DNA from: JAAOII01 sp965207705 | GTDB taxonomy: Bacteria; Pseudomonadota; Gammaproteobacteria; CBDBNL01; JAAOII01 | Direction of reading: 5' to 3' | Length of the DNA: 64,000 nt | Assembly: GCA_965207705.1 (NCBI GenBank) | Contig: OZ242292.1 | Span: 1,674,001 to 1,738,000 of the forward strand | In this document: positions 1-8,555 of the stretch, piece after piece | Position numbering within the stretch: position 1 is the stretch's first letter | Layout of the letters: the number at the start of each line of letters is the position of its first letter | The notes under the pieces: generated by a model | The model's database searches: none | The model's input: the letters and a program-made list of their open reading frames with translations, nothing else | Told to the model about the DNA's origin: nothing | Position numbers and translations under genes: made by a program

Positions 1-1
1 C

Positions 2-301
2 TTATCTGTAGTTTTGGCTAACAGAAGGGTTGAGTATTTGCCCGCCATGAAAGAGTTATTTAATCAAATGAAACTTGCGGCTGAAAATACTATAAACGTC
101 CAGGTTACTACCGCGTATAAGCTGGAAGAGAAGGAAAAATCTAATATAGCGCAGCTAATTGGTAAATTGACAGACAAGAAGGCGGATATTATTGAAGAGG
201 TTGATGCTTCTTTAATAGGGGGAGTGATTATTGAATGGGATGGAAAGACAATGGACCATTCTATTAAGGGTAAGCTAGACAAGCTAAGAACAAACTTATA
301 A
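2..301 (+). CDS. atpH: ATP synthase F1 delta subunit, C-terminal part
   Basis: The frame is open from the left edge, so the gene starts outside the window; about 99 codons are visible of a family that is usually near 180 residues. The product is the peripheral-stalk subunit that joins the F1 head to the b subunits at the cytoplasmic face of the membrane. The visible part matches the C-terminal region of the family, with the conserved stretch 'DASLIGGVIIEWDGK' followed by the end 'IKGKLDKLRTNL'. It is followed after 25 bases by atpA on the same strand, the usual order. The identification is firm because of motif and context. Confidence 0.93.
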   Translation, partial: LSVVLANRRVEYLPAMKELFNQMKLAAENTINVQVTTAYKLEEKEKSNIAQLIGKLTDKKADIIEEVDASLIGGVIIEWDGKTMDHSIKGKLDKLRTNL

Positions 302-326
302 GTAATTAATATAGAAGATAGACATT

Positions 327-1883
327 ATGGAGAAACTTAATTCCACAGAAATAAGCGATATCATTCGCAAAAAAATTCAAGATTTATCATTATCATCAGA
401 AGCCGATAGCGAAGGGACTTTGATTGCCGTATCAGACGGCATTTTGCGGGTTCATGGACTACGTTCCGCCCAGTATGGAGAGATGATAGAGTTGCCTCAA
501 GGTGACACTGGAAACAGTTATGGCATGGTGCTTAATTTAGAACGTGACTCAGTTGGCTTGGTAGTTCTGGGCGACTACGAGCACCTTAGAGAAGGAGACA
601 AGGTTCGTTGTACAGGCAGAGTTTTAGAGGTTCCCGTAGGTGAGGGGCTATTAGGACGGGTAGTCAACCCACTCGGCGCTCCTTTGGATGGCGGCGGAGC
701 TATCACAACCAAAGAAACATTGCCTATAGAAAGGGTTGCCCCAGGCGTGATAACCCGCCAATCAGTTTCTCAGCCAGTTCAGACCGGCTATAAAGCATTG
801 GATGCTATGGTCCCTATAGGACGCGGACAGCGTGAACTTATCATAGGAGATAGACAAACTGGCAAAACCGCAGTAGCCATAGATGCCATTATTAATCAAA
901 AGGGAACAGGAATTAAATGCGTATATGTTGCCATAGGACAGAAACAATCTTCAATTGCCAACATAGTTAGCACTCTTGCAGAGCATGGGGCGTTGGAGCA
1001 TACTATAATTGTTGCGGCGCCAGCTGCAGCGCCAGCCGCAATGCAATTTATTGCCGCTTATTCTGGTTGCGCTATGGGCGAGTTCTTTCGCGACCGCGGC
1101 GAGGATGCGCTAATAATTTATGATGACCTTACCAAGCATGCTTGGGCTTATAGGCAAATCTCTCTTTTGCTAAGACGCCCACCAGGGCGCGAAGCATATC
1201 CTGGCGATGTTTTCTACTTGCACTCTCGTCTATTAGAAAGAGCATCGCGAGTTAATACCGCGTATGTTGAAAAGGCAACATCTGGCAAGGTAAAGGGACA
1301 AACAGGTTCTTTGACCGCATTACCCATAATAGAAACCCAGGCCGGCGATGTATCAGCATTTATCCCCACTAATGTTATTTCAATAACCGACGGGCAGATA
1401 TATCTTGAGACAGATTTATTCAACGCTGGTATCCGTCCAGCAATTAATGCTGGTTTATCTGTGTCACGTGTGGGCGGCGCGGCTCAAACCCCCATCATCA
1501 AGAAGCTTGGTGGTAGCGTCCGTTTGGCGTTAGCGCAGTATCGTGAATTGGCAGCCTTTGCTCAGTTTGCCTCAGATTTAGATGAGGCAACGCGTAAACA
1601 GCTGGAACTTGGACAAAGGGTTACCGAGCTAATGAAACAGAAACAATATAAGCCGCTTAGTGTGGCGTTTATGGCTTTTAGCTTGTTCGCCGCCAACGAA
1701 GGATTTTTGGACAAACTGGAAATCAAAGAAATAATTACTTATGAAGCAGCTATGCATGATTATATTCAAATTGAGCACAAGAAACTGGTTGATGAGATTA
1801 ATAAAAATGGCGCTTACAATGATGACATTGCCAAGCAGATGCGCAGCGCTTTGGAGAGTTTCGCCACCAACGGCAGCTGGTAA
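327..1883 (+). CDS. atpA: ATP synthase F1 alpha subunit
   Basis: A 518-residue F1 alpha subunit, near the normal length for the family. It forms the non-catalytic nucleotide sites of the alpha3-beta3 head. The N-terminal beta-barrel is followed by the nucleotide-binding domain with the P-loop 'GDRQTGKT' near residues 173-180, and the segment 'PAAAPAAMQFIAAYSGCAMGE' region and 'DDLTKHAWAYRQISLLLRRP' region that are typical of alpha chains. The C-terminal helical domain ends at 'LESFATNGSW'. It lies between atpH and atpG. The start at the ATG 25 bases after atpH fits the family N-terminus 'LNSTEISDIIRKKI'. Confidence 0.98.
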   Translation: MEKLNSTEISDIIRKKIQDLSLSSEADSEGTLIAVSDGILRVHGLRSAQYGEMIELPQGDTGNSYGMVLNLERDSVGLVVLGDYEHLREGDKVRCTGRVLEVPVGEGLLGRVVNPLGAPLDGGGAITTKETLPIERVAPGVITRQSVSQPVQTGYKALDAMVPIGRGQRELIIGDRQTGKTAVAIDAIINQKGTGIKCVYVAIGQKQSSIANIVSTLAEHGALEHTIIVAAPAAAPAAMQFIAAYSGCAMGEFFRDRGEDALIIYDDLTKHAWAYRQISLLLRRPPGREAYPGDVFYLHSRLLERASRVNTAYVEKATSGKVKGQTGSLTALPIIETQAGDVSAFIPTNVISITDGQIYLETDLFNAGIRPAINAGLSVSRVGGAAQTPIIKKLGGSVRLALAQYRELAAFAQFASDLDEATRKQLELGQRVTELMKQKQYKPLSVAFMAFSLFAANEGFLDKLEIKEIITYEAAMHDYIQIEHKKLVDEINKNGAYNDDIAKQMRSALESFATNGSW

Positions 1884-1922
1884 TTTAGGGACGCAGCTGA
1901 TAGAATTGCTAATAGATAAGTC

Positions 1923-2822
1923 ATGGCAGTAGGCAAAGAAATAAAGACCAAAATCCGCAGTATCCAAAGTACGCGCAAAATTACGAGTGCTATGGAGCTG
2001 GTGGCAGCCAGTAAAATGAAAAAGGTGCAGGAACGGATGGCGGCAACTCGTCCCTATAGCGCTAATATGATTGCGATTATCCATCAGATAGCCGCATCCT
2101 CGTCAGAGTATCACCACTCTTTTATGGATGAAAGAGAAGTTAAGAATGTCGGCATGATAATTGTATCCAGTGACCGTGGTCTATGTGGTGGCCTTAACTA
2201 CGCTTTGTTTAAGAAAACCCTACTCAGCGAAAAAGAATGGGAAGAAAAAGGCGTCAATACTAAGATGGCGGTGTACGGCAGCAAAGGAGGTAATTTTTTC
2301 AAAGGGATGGGTAAGCACATGGAAGCGGCGCAAAGCAAATTGAGTGACCATGCCACTATGGATGAACTTGGTGGAGTGCTCAAGGTTATGTTAGACCTCT
2401 ACCGCGATAAAAGCATAGATGCGTTGTACTTGGGATTTAACCGCTTTGTCAACACTATGGTGCAAGCCCCTACTTTACAACAGCTTTTACCCTTACCTTC
2501 GTATAAAGAGGAAGTTGCTGACGGTAAATACGAGATGCCTCAGCAAATACTACAAAGGAAGTATGCTTGGGACTATCTTTATGAGCCAGATGCAAAAGAA
2601 TTATTGGACAAGTTATTGGAAAGATATTGCGAATCTTCTTTATACCAAGCGGTGGTAGAAAATCTATCCTGTGAACAGGCGGCAAGAATGATAGCAATGA
2701 AAAGCGCAACTGATAATGCTGGAGAGATTATTGAGGAATTACAACTCATCTATAATAAAGCTCGTCAAGCGGTTATTACTCAAGAAATATCTGAGATAGT
2801 TGCAGGTTCTGAAGCACTTTAA
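1923..2822 (+). CDS. atpG: ATP synthase F1 gamma subunit
   Basis: A 299-residue gamma subunit, the central rotor shaft of F1. The diagnostic N-terminal coil 'IRSIQSTRKITSAMELVAAS' (about residues 11-30), the internal 'SDRGLCGGLN' and the C-terminal 'ARMIAMKSATDNAGEII' are all present. It starts 39 bases after atpA. In most bacteria atpD and atpC follow directly; here the next gene is an unrelated dehydrogenase 111 bases on, so the catalytic beta and the epsilon subunits must be encoded elsewhere, or lost. Confidence 0.98.
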   Translation: MAVGKEIKTKIRSIQSTRKITSAMELVAASKMKKVQERMAATRPYSANMIAIIHQIAASSSEYHHSFMDEREVKNVGMIIVSSDRGLCGGLNYALFKKTLLSEKEWEEKGVNTKMAVYGSKGGNFFKGMGKHMEAAQSKLSDHATMDELGGVLKVMLDLYRDKSIDALYLGFNRFVNTMVQAPTLQQLLPLPSYKEEVADGKYEMPQQILQRKYAWDYLYEPDAKELLDKLLERYCESSLYQAVVENLSCEQAARMIAMKSATDNAGEIIEELQLIYNKARQAVITQEISEIVAGSEAL

Positions 2823-2933
2823 TTTATTGATAATTTATTAATAATTTATTGACTTCTTGATTTTTAGTTCTTTATCTCTTTAGCGCTGATAAAATGAACT
2901 TGTGTTAAATGACACCAATTACGACTTTTAATT

Positions 2934-3812
2934 ATGGCTGATATATCATTTATAGGGTTAGGGGTTATGGGATTCCCGATGGCATCCCATCTTGCCAAAG
3001 CGGGGCATAGAGTTACAGTTTATAATCGCACTCCTGCCAAAGCTCAAGCATGGTTGGAACAGCATAAAGATTATTCCGTTGCTATGGCATCTACTCCAGC
3101 AGAGGCGGCGCGCGACAAAGATTTTGTCATGTCATGCGTTTCCAAAGACGAGGACTTATTTGAGGTCACCTTAGGAGCACAAGCAGCTTTCCATACAATG
3201 AAAAAGAGAGCAGTTTTTATTGACCACACCACCGCTTCGGCAGATGCGGCGCGCAAATTGGCGAGTGAAGCACAAAGAAGGGGATTTAATTTTATGGATG
3301 CGCCTGTTTCTGGCGGTCAGTCCGGCGCCGAAAATGGAATATTATCCATCATGTGTGGCGCGGAGAAGAGTGTTTTTGAACGTTGTTTGCCAGTTATGAG
3401 CGCTTATGGCAAGAGCATCCAGCTTATAGGGGATATCGGCTGCGGACAGTTAACCAAGATGGCTAATCAGCTATGTGTTTTGGGTTTAATTCAATCACTG
3501 GCAGAGGGTTTAACTTTTGCTAAGGCGGCTGGGCTTGACACAGAAAAGGTATTTGCTGCGGTATCGCAGGGAGCTTCGTGCTCTTGGCAAATGGAGAACC
3601 GTTGGAAAACTATGGCGGAAAACAAATTTGATTTGGGTTTTACCGTAAACCTGATGCGCAAGGATATTGGCATAGCTCTTGACGAAGCAAAAAAATTAGG
3701 TGTTACCTTACCAGTAGCCAAACAGGTGGACGACTTTTACGAGGAGCTACAAAAGATGGGTGACGGAGATTTGGATACTTCATCATTAATCAAACTATTG
3801 AAAAAGTGTTAG
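2934..3812 (+). CDS. 3-hydroxyisobutyrate dehydrogenase family oxidoreductase
   Basis: A 292-residue NAD(P)-dependent beta-hydroxyacid dehydrogenase. The N-terminal Rossmann motif 'GLGVMGFPMASHLAKAGH' covers about residues 7-24, the substrate-binding segment 'DAPVSGGQSGA' lies near residue 123, and the catalytic-lysine motif 'GCGQLTKMANQ' lies near residue 170. The family includes 3-hydroxyisobutyrate dehydrogenase, tartronate semialdehyde reductase and glyoxylate/succinic semialdehyde reductases, and the sequence does not decide between them. It takes the place where atpD would be expected. No clear ribosome-binding site precedes the ATG. Confidence 0.88.
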   Translation: MADISFIGLGVMGFPMASHLAKAGHRVTVYNRTPAKAQAWLEQHKDYSVAMASTPAEAARDKDFVMSCVSKDEDLFEVTLGAQAAFHTMKKRAVFIDHTTASADAARKLASEAQRRGFNFMDAPVSGGQSGAENGILSIMCGAEKSVFERCLPVMSAYGKSIQLIGDIGCGQLTKMANQLCVLGLIQSLAEGLTFAKAAGLDTEKVFAAVSQGASCSWQMENRWKTMAENKFDLGFTVNLMRKDIGIALDEAKKLGVTLPVAKQVDDFYEELQKMGDGDLDTSSLIKLLKKC

Positions 3813-3856
3813 TGAAAAAATGCTAATAAAGTTTTATACACATTTTTATACACACT

Positions 3857-3934
<78 letters not shown>

Positions 3935-3939
3935 ATTTT

Positions 3940-5301
3940 ATGAGGATATGTTTTGCTGGCATATTCTTCATTCTATCCACATCATTTTCTGCGAGCGCTG
4001 TTTCTGCTTTGCCTGATATAAGCGCTGGCACGCGCATATCTTCCGAGCAAGAAAAGCAGCTTGGACGCAATTGGCTTAGAAGCAACTACAGGATATTGAA
4101 GGCAGTGAATGATATTGCGCTGCAATCTTATGTTGAAGAATTAGTGCGCAGAATTAAGCAAGGACCAGAACTCTCCAAGTATGATATGAATATCGTCCTT
4201 ATGGATAACCCCAATTTTAATGCTTTTGCTGTTCCTGGCGGGGTTATGGGTATTAATCTTGGCGTGCTGCAATTAGCGGAAAGCGAAGGAGAATTTGCCT
4301 CAGTTGTAGCGCATGAGTTGGCGCATCTTAGCCAAGACCATTTTATTAGACGGGTGGAAAGGGCAAGGACTACAAACAGCGCCGCGCTTGTTTCAGTATT
4401 CACTGGCATTGGCTTGTTGCTGAGTGGAAATATTCCGCTGGCAGCGCTTGCCATTTATGGTGGAGCTAATTATCAATTAGAATCATATCTTAGTTTATCG
4501 CGTCGTTTTGAACGAGAGGCGGATAGTCAGGCAACGGTATTTTTACGCAATAGTAATTTTGATTTATCCGAGATGGCAAATATGTTCTCCCGCTTAAACG
4601 CCCTTAGCGGTAATCAAGAGATTGCTGGATATGCCAGCACTCACCCCCTTACTATAGACAGAGTTAACTATGCATTATTAAGAGCAGGGCAGCAACGTAG
4701 TCAAAAGTTCTATACTTCTGGCGATTATAGTTTTGTTCGGCTGCGCGCTCGGGCTATATTAGGAACTCTGCCGATTATCTCAGGTTATGGAGCGGATGGC
4801 GATTATACCCGAGTTTTACAATTACAAAAACGTAATAAACACCTGCAAGCCAGCAAGATATTGAAAGCGCTGTATAAGGATTACCCATTTTCGGTGATTA
4901 TCTACTGCTCCTATCTTGAATCTATGATTGCATCAGGACAAACCGAAGAGGCAATCGCCAGTATAAATTACAAATTACGCTATTCTTCTCGTGAAGGGTT
5001 TTTATATTATTTTCTTGCTCTTGCTTATGCCAAGCAGAAAGATTACACCAAGGCAGCGGCACAGATGGAAAAGTTGGCTTCCGCCACACCAGAGAATCCT
5101 GATGTGTGGCTTAAACTTTCTTTTTACTACAATAAATTAGAGGATAAATTTAATATATTTCGTTCCCGTTCTGTCTATCAACTATTAATTGGGGCTAAAA
5201 GAGAAATGCGCGAAAGCATACAGTTAGCCAAAGAAGAGGCAAAAGATGATGAGATTCTATTAGTTCAGTTGGATAATCTGCACCAACGATTAATTAATTA
5301 G
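3940..5301 (+). CDS. M48 family metalloprotease with TPR region (BepA-like)
   Basis: A 453-residue protein with an N-terminal signal peptide (hydrophobic stretch to about residue 22), an M48 peptidase domain with the zinc motif HELAH near residues 125-129 and the third ligand in 'FEREADSQA' near residue 190, and a helical TPR-like C-terminal half. This is the architecture of BepA/YfgC, a periplasmic protease and chaperone that aids outer-membrane beta-barrel assembly. An in-frame extension upstream runs through the tRNA-Arg gene and is not real; the ATG at 3940 is chosen because it directly precedes the signal peptide. No Shine-Dalgarno sequence fits between the tRNA and this ATG. Confidence 0.9.
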   Translation: MRICFAGIFFILSTSFSASAVSALPDISAGTRISSEQEKQLGRNWLRSNYRILKAVNDIALQSYVEELVRRIKQGPELSKYDMNIVLMDNPNFNAFAVPGGVMGINLGVLQLAESEGEFASVVAHELAHLSQDHFIRRVERARTTNSAALVSVFTGIGLLLSGNIPLAALAIYGGANYQLESYLSLSRRFEREADSQATVFLRNSNFDLSEMANMFSRLNALSGNQEIAGYASTHPLTIDRVNYALLRAGQQRSQKFYTSGDYSFVRLRARAILGTLPIISGYGADGDYTRVLQLQKRNKHLQASKILKALYKDYPFSVIIYCSYLESMIASGQTEEAIASINYKLRYSSREGFLYYFLALAYAKQKDYTKAAAQMEKLASATPENPDVWLKLSFYYNKLEDKFNIFRSRSVYQLLIGAKREMRESIQLAKEEAKDDEILLVQLDNLHQRLIN

Positions 5302-5345
5302 TGGGGTATTATTATATAATGCTTGACTTTATACAACTAATTACT

Positions 5346-5351
5346 TATAAT
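5346..5351 (+). promoter_or_regulatory. -10 box directly before a gene start (probable leaderless promoter)
   Basis: TATAAT lies eight bases before the ATG at 5360. The 17 bases TATAATTAACTACTATG also occur unchanged at the start of the FRG protein at 62696. With normal spacing, transcription would start at or next to the ATG. No ribosome-binding site fits between. Confidence 0.6.
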
Positions 5352-5359
5352 TAACTACT

Positions 5360-7261
5360 ATGGATGTATATGATACTGGTACCTATTTAATAGGTAAGAA
5401 ATCAGGAGGTATAATTGGAGCTACAACTGGAGGCGATATTGTCAGCAATAATCACCACGGTTTTATATTCAAAAGAATATCCCCACTGCTACTTTTACTA
5501 ACCTGCGTTTTGCTTCTAACTGCTTGTGCAAGTGGTAAAAGTGGTGAAAGTAATCCTGTTACAGATATTATGGAAGATGCTCCAAATTTTGAAGATTCTC
5601 CAAATTTTGAAGATGCTCCAAATTTTACTGCCTCTGTTTATAGTTTTGTAGCCATCTCCATTGATTTAGAAGGTAAAGTATTAGGCAGAGTTGAGGCAAC
5701 AATTAGTGCGAATAACTCTAACCAAGCCGCTCCCAACTACGCTTATGCTGCGGATAATGGCGCAGCCGATGATATTTTTACCCTTAACCCCACCACTGGA
5801 GACATTGCATTAAAACGCTCGCTTGTTACTGCGGATACAGGGGATTATGTTTTTGCTGTCATAGCTAAACAAAGGGGAAATTCTGCTGAAGGACGCGCTA
5901 ATGTTACTGTAAAGATATTAGATATAGAAGGAGATGAGGATATGGATGGCTTCATGAATGCTTATGATGTAGCGCCAATGAATAGGACAGTTAATGTCAG
6001 CGGTACTGGCATTCCTGGCGACCCTTATATTATTAGCAATATCTATCAGCTGCAGGCAATTGACGGAGTGGATCATAAACATAGATATCTTAACAGAACC
6101 TCCCTCGCTACTAATGGTCAGTGGTTATATGGCGCTAACCGCACTGCTCAGTTACAAAGTAGTTATCAGCTCAGCAATGATATAAATGCAAAGGTAACGC
6201 GCGACTGGAATGGAGGTGAGGGCTTTAACCCGATTGGTGATTGCGGCGGCACTTCATGTTATGCTACTCCAATAAATCCTTTCAGTGGGGTTTTTAACGG
6301 TGCTGGTTTTACGGTGGATAATTTATTTATAAATCGCACAGAAGATGGTGAGATGAGAGGCAATATCGGCTTATTCGCTTTAACTGGTAATGCTAAGATA
6401 ATGAATTTGGGGCTGGAGAATTTGAACATAACCGTGTCAGTTCTTGCTAGAGAACTTGCTACGGGAATTGGGGGATTGATAGGAGGAACGCGAGAGGAAT
6501 TACAGCAGTTAGCCGCTAATTTAAATCATGTTTATGTGACTGGGAATATACAAGCTATAGACAAGTCACCTAATTCAAACAATTCCATATATGTAGGCGG
6601 GTTAATCGGTGAGGCAATAATTAATATAGATATTAAAAATTCTTATACAATTGTTAATCTTATTGGAGGCAGCCACCAAGGAGGTTTATTGGGGGTAAAT
6701 CTTGCTAATACAAAGGTATTTAAATCATATTCACTTAATAGAATAAGTGGAACTGGGACTGGAGGAGGGTTGTTAGGAGCTGACAGGCTTAGATTTTCTC
6801 CCACTGCCTCTTATACAGTGAGTTATGCAAATACTTCTGATGATGTATTCAGCTTGGTGGGTTTGAAGGTTACAGGCAGACCAGTAGATAGCAATACCTC
6901 TTATTGGCAGAGTGAAATGGAGGGAGGGATGGTTAAAGGGGTAGTAAGAAGCTTAGATGGCACTGCGTCTAAGGGATTAAGTGTGGCGCAACTGCAGAAT
7001 TGTGAATTAGATGGGGTTATGATTGATGGCACATCTGCAGGAGTTTGTGCTGGGCTGTTTGCTGAAGGTACGGATGCCGATCCTCTGTGGGGCGATCAAA
7101 CTGAGGATGGAGTTACCACTGGTTGGGACTTTTTACCTGTTGGTGAATATCCCTATCTGTTTGCCAACGATGACGAAGGCAGAGACCTATTGCCAACAGT
7201 TGCTGAACAAAGATGCCAACGCAATAAAATTTTCTACAACCTCCCCTGCGCCACCGAATAA
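5360..7261 (+). CDS. GLUG-repeat surface lipoprotein
   Basis: A 633-residue predicted lipoprotein of unknown exact role. A long 40-residue N-terminal tail precedes a hydrophobic stretch and the lipobox 'LLLTAC' with Cys56. Next come an Asn/Pro/Asp-rich linker with near-repeats of 'PNFED' (residues 75-92), a cadherin-like segment ('DDIFTLNPTTGDIAL'), an Asp-rich calcium-binding type loop ('DEDMDGFMNAYD') and several GLUG-type repeats ('GGLIGGT', 'GGLIGEA', 'GGLLGVN', 'GGGLLGA'). Such proteins are usually exposed and adhesive. It resembles the FN3/GLUG lipoprotein at 22761. The start is supported by the -10 box eight bases upstream. Confidence 0.72.
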   Translation: MDVYDTGTYLIGKKSGGIIGATTGGDIVSNNHHGFIFKRISPLLLLLTCVLLLTACASGKSGESNPVTDIMEDAPNFEDSPNFEDAPNFTASVYSFVAISIDLEGKVLGRVEATISANNSNQAAPNYAYAADNGAADDIFTLNPTTGDIALKRSLVTADTGDYVFAVIAKQRGNSAEGRANVTVKILDIEGDEDMDGFMNAYDVAPMNRTVNVSGTGIPGDPYIISNIYQLQAIDGVDHKHRYLNRTSLATNGQWLYGANRTAQLQSSYQLSNDINAKVTRDWNGGEGFNPIGDCGGTSCYATPINPFSGVFNGAGFTVDNLFINRTEDGEMRGNIGLFALTGNAKIMNLGLENLNITVSVLARELATGIGGLIGGTREELQQLAANLNHVYVTGNIQAIDKSPNSNNSIYVGGLIGEAIINIDIKNSYTIVNLIGGSHQGGLLGVNLANTKVFKSYSLNRISGTGTGGGLLGADRLRFSPTASYTVSYANTSDDVFSLVGLKVTGRPVDSNTSYWQSEMEGGMVKGVVRSLDGTASKGLSVAQLQNCELDGVMIDGTSAGVCAGLFAEGTDADPLWGDQTEDGVTTGWDFLPVGEYPYLFANDDEGRDLLPTVAEQRCQRNKIFYNLPCATE

Positions 7262-7267
7262 ACCACG

Positions 7268-7379
7268 CATAAATACTTGGTATATAGGTCTGCTGTAGGG
7301 GCGGAGCCAGGGGGGATGAATATAGGAACCGCCCGCAAAATGCCTAACTCTCGCGATGTACCATCGGGATACTCGCAAC
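7268..7379 (+). repeat. Intergenic palindromic repeat, copy A (long-core variant)
   Basis: Begins 'GCATAAATACTTGGTATA', continues with GTAGGGGCGGAG, and ends with 'CATCGGGATACTCGC'. The two halves of the GC palindrome are separated by an AT-rich insert of about 20 bases. It starts seven bases after the stop of the lipoprotein gene, in the same orientation. Copy F has the same variant core. Confidence 0.8.
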
Positions 7380-7427
7380 ATACCCCTGGTATGATGCATA
7401 AATACTTGCATTGTACTTATGTTCGGT

Positions 7428-7522
7428 GCATAAATACTTGGTATATAGGTCTGTAGGGGCGGAGCTGCGCTCCGCCCGCAAAATGCCTAAATCTTGCGAT
7501 GTACCATCGGGATGCTCGCGAC
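7428..7522 (+). repeat. Intergenic palindromic repeat, copy B
   Basis: A short-core copy. The core at 7457-7477 is a perfect 9-bp inverted repeat, GGGCGGAGC and GCTCCGCCC, with a TGC loop. Flanks are 'GCATAAATACTTGGTATA' on the left and 'CATCGGGATGCTCGCGAC' on the right. It lies between convergent genes, in sense with the lipoprotein gene. Confidence 0.85.
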
Positions 7523-7529
7523 ACCGAAA

Positions 7530-8555
7530 TTAAAACTGTTCCCTAATATCCGATGTAATCGTATCCACAGAAACCTCCAACGACCGCTTAAACGGCTCTT
7601 GCCTAATCGGACATTTCTTCACTTGACAATGAGGGCACATAATCGGACGGCAAGGGTCAAAATGAAGTATAACCTCACCATTGCCTTGAGGGATTAAGAG
7701 TTTGGTAACATCTTCGTTTATCTGATGCAATTGTTTTGCATCATAATAAGAAGGGACTACTAGGTGCGCATCCACATAAAAAGAATAGCCCGACTTCCAG
7801 CTACGCAAATTATGAAAGTTTATCCAATGCGGCTTGGAGTGCTTAGTCAAGGATTCTGTAATACTCTGCAGCTGTCCTTCATCTGCAGTATTCATTAACT
7901 GATTTACCGCATTTTTTGTTACACTCCATCCAGTATAAAATAAAAGCAGTGAAACCAAGATTCCGATAATCGGGTCTATAATCGCCCAATCGGTAAAGTG
8001 AACTATAGTCAAGCCCACCAAGATTCCCACCGAAGTCCAGACATCAGATAACACATGCTTACCATCCGCAACTAAAGCTAAGGAGTCCAATCGCTTTCCC
8101 TGACGAATTAAATAATAGCCCAGCACCCCATTAACCACACTGGCGCCTAAAACTATAATAAGCCCTATTTCCAAGCGATAAATTGAGGGACCTTCTATGA
8201 GCTGTCCAACACTTTCAATAACAATAATGATTGCCGCCATGATAATCATGGCTCCTTCTACGCTGGAAGAAACACCCTCCACCTTGCCATGCCCATAAGG
8301 ATGATTCTTATCTGCGGGGGCATTGGCTATTTTAATTGACCATATAAGTATGATAGCTGCAACTAAATTAACTATGGATTCCAAAGCATCGGATAAAACA
8401 GCTACTGAACCAGTTATGAGATATGCGGCAAACTTGGCGACTAACAGCAGCAATGCCACTGCCAAAGAAATTAAAGCGCAATTTAATCTCTGACGAGATT
8501 TTTGCTTGGATTGAGAGTTAGGCAACCCCCTGTTGGGAATGTTGTTTGTCTGCAT
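7530..8555 (-). CDS. Cation diffusion facilitator (CDF) metal exporter
   Basis: A 341-residue inner-membrane divalent metal exporter of the CDF family (Zn, Fe or Mn; the metal is not decided by sequence). Five to six hydrophobic helices are visible, with the signature 'GSVAVLSDALESIVN' in helix 2, 'HPYGHGKVEG' in the loop before helix 3 and 'VADGKHVLSDVWTS' in helix 5. The cytoplasmic domain follows, and an unusual tail has paired cysteines ('CRPIMCPHCQVKKCPI'). The ATG at 8555 lies inside the 3' end of lipA (38-base overlap), so the two are probably co-transcribed, lipA first. Confidence 0.87.
   Translation of the reverse strand: MQTNNIPNRGLPNSQSKQKSRQRLNCALISLAVALLLLVAKFAAYLITGSVAVLSDALESIVNLVAAIILIWSIKIANAPADKNHPYGHGKVEGVSSSVEGAMIIMAAIIIVIESVGQLIEGPSIYRLEIGLIIVLGASVVNGVLGYYLIRQGKRLDSLALVADGKHVLSDVWTSVGILVGLTIVHFTDWAIIDPIIGILVSLLLFYTGWSVTKNAVNQLMNTADEGQLQSITESLTKHSKPHWINFHNLRSWKSGYSFYVDAHLVVPSYYDAKQLHQINEDVTKLLIPQGNGEVILHFDPCRPIMCPHCQVKKCPIRQEPFKRSLEVSVDTITSDIREQF

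Noticed and set aside
1629..2084. Open frame of 151 codons antisense to the atpA/atpG junction.
   Set aside because: Both overlapped genes are certain; the antisense peptide shows no recognisable domain.
5402..5416. AGGAGG near the start of the GLUG lipoprotein as a ribosome-binding site for a later start.
   Set aside because: The TTG codon at the right distance is out of frame, and no in-frame ATG or GTG follows at a usable spacing; it codes for Gly-Gly in the long N-terminal tail.
7187..7411. Short antisense frame in the repeat region after the GLUG lipoprotein.
   Set aside because: It lies within palindromic repeat copy A and the lipoprotein 3' end; similar frames appear at other repeat copies.
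7457..7477. Palindromic repeat core as a classical Rho-independent terminator.
   Set aside because: The hairpin is strong, but no T-tract follows in any copy, so it was kept as a repeat and not called a terminator.
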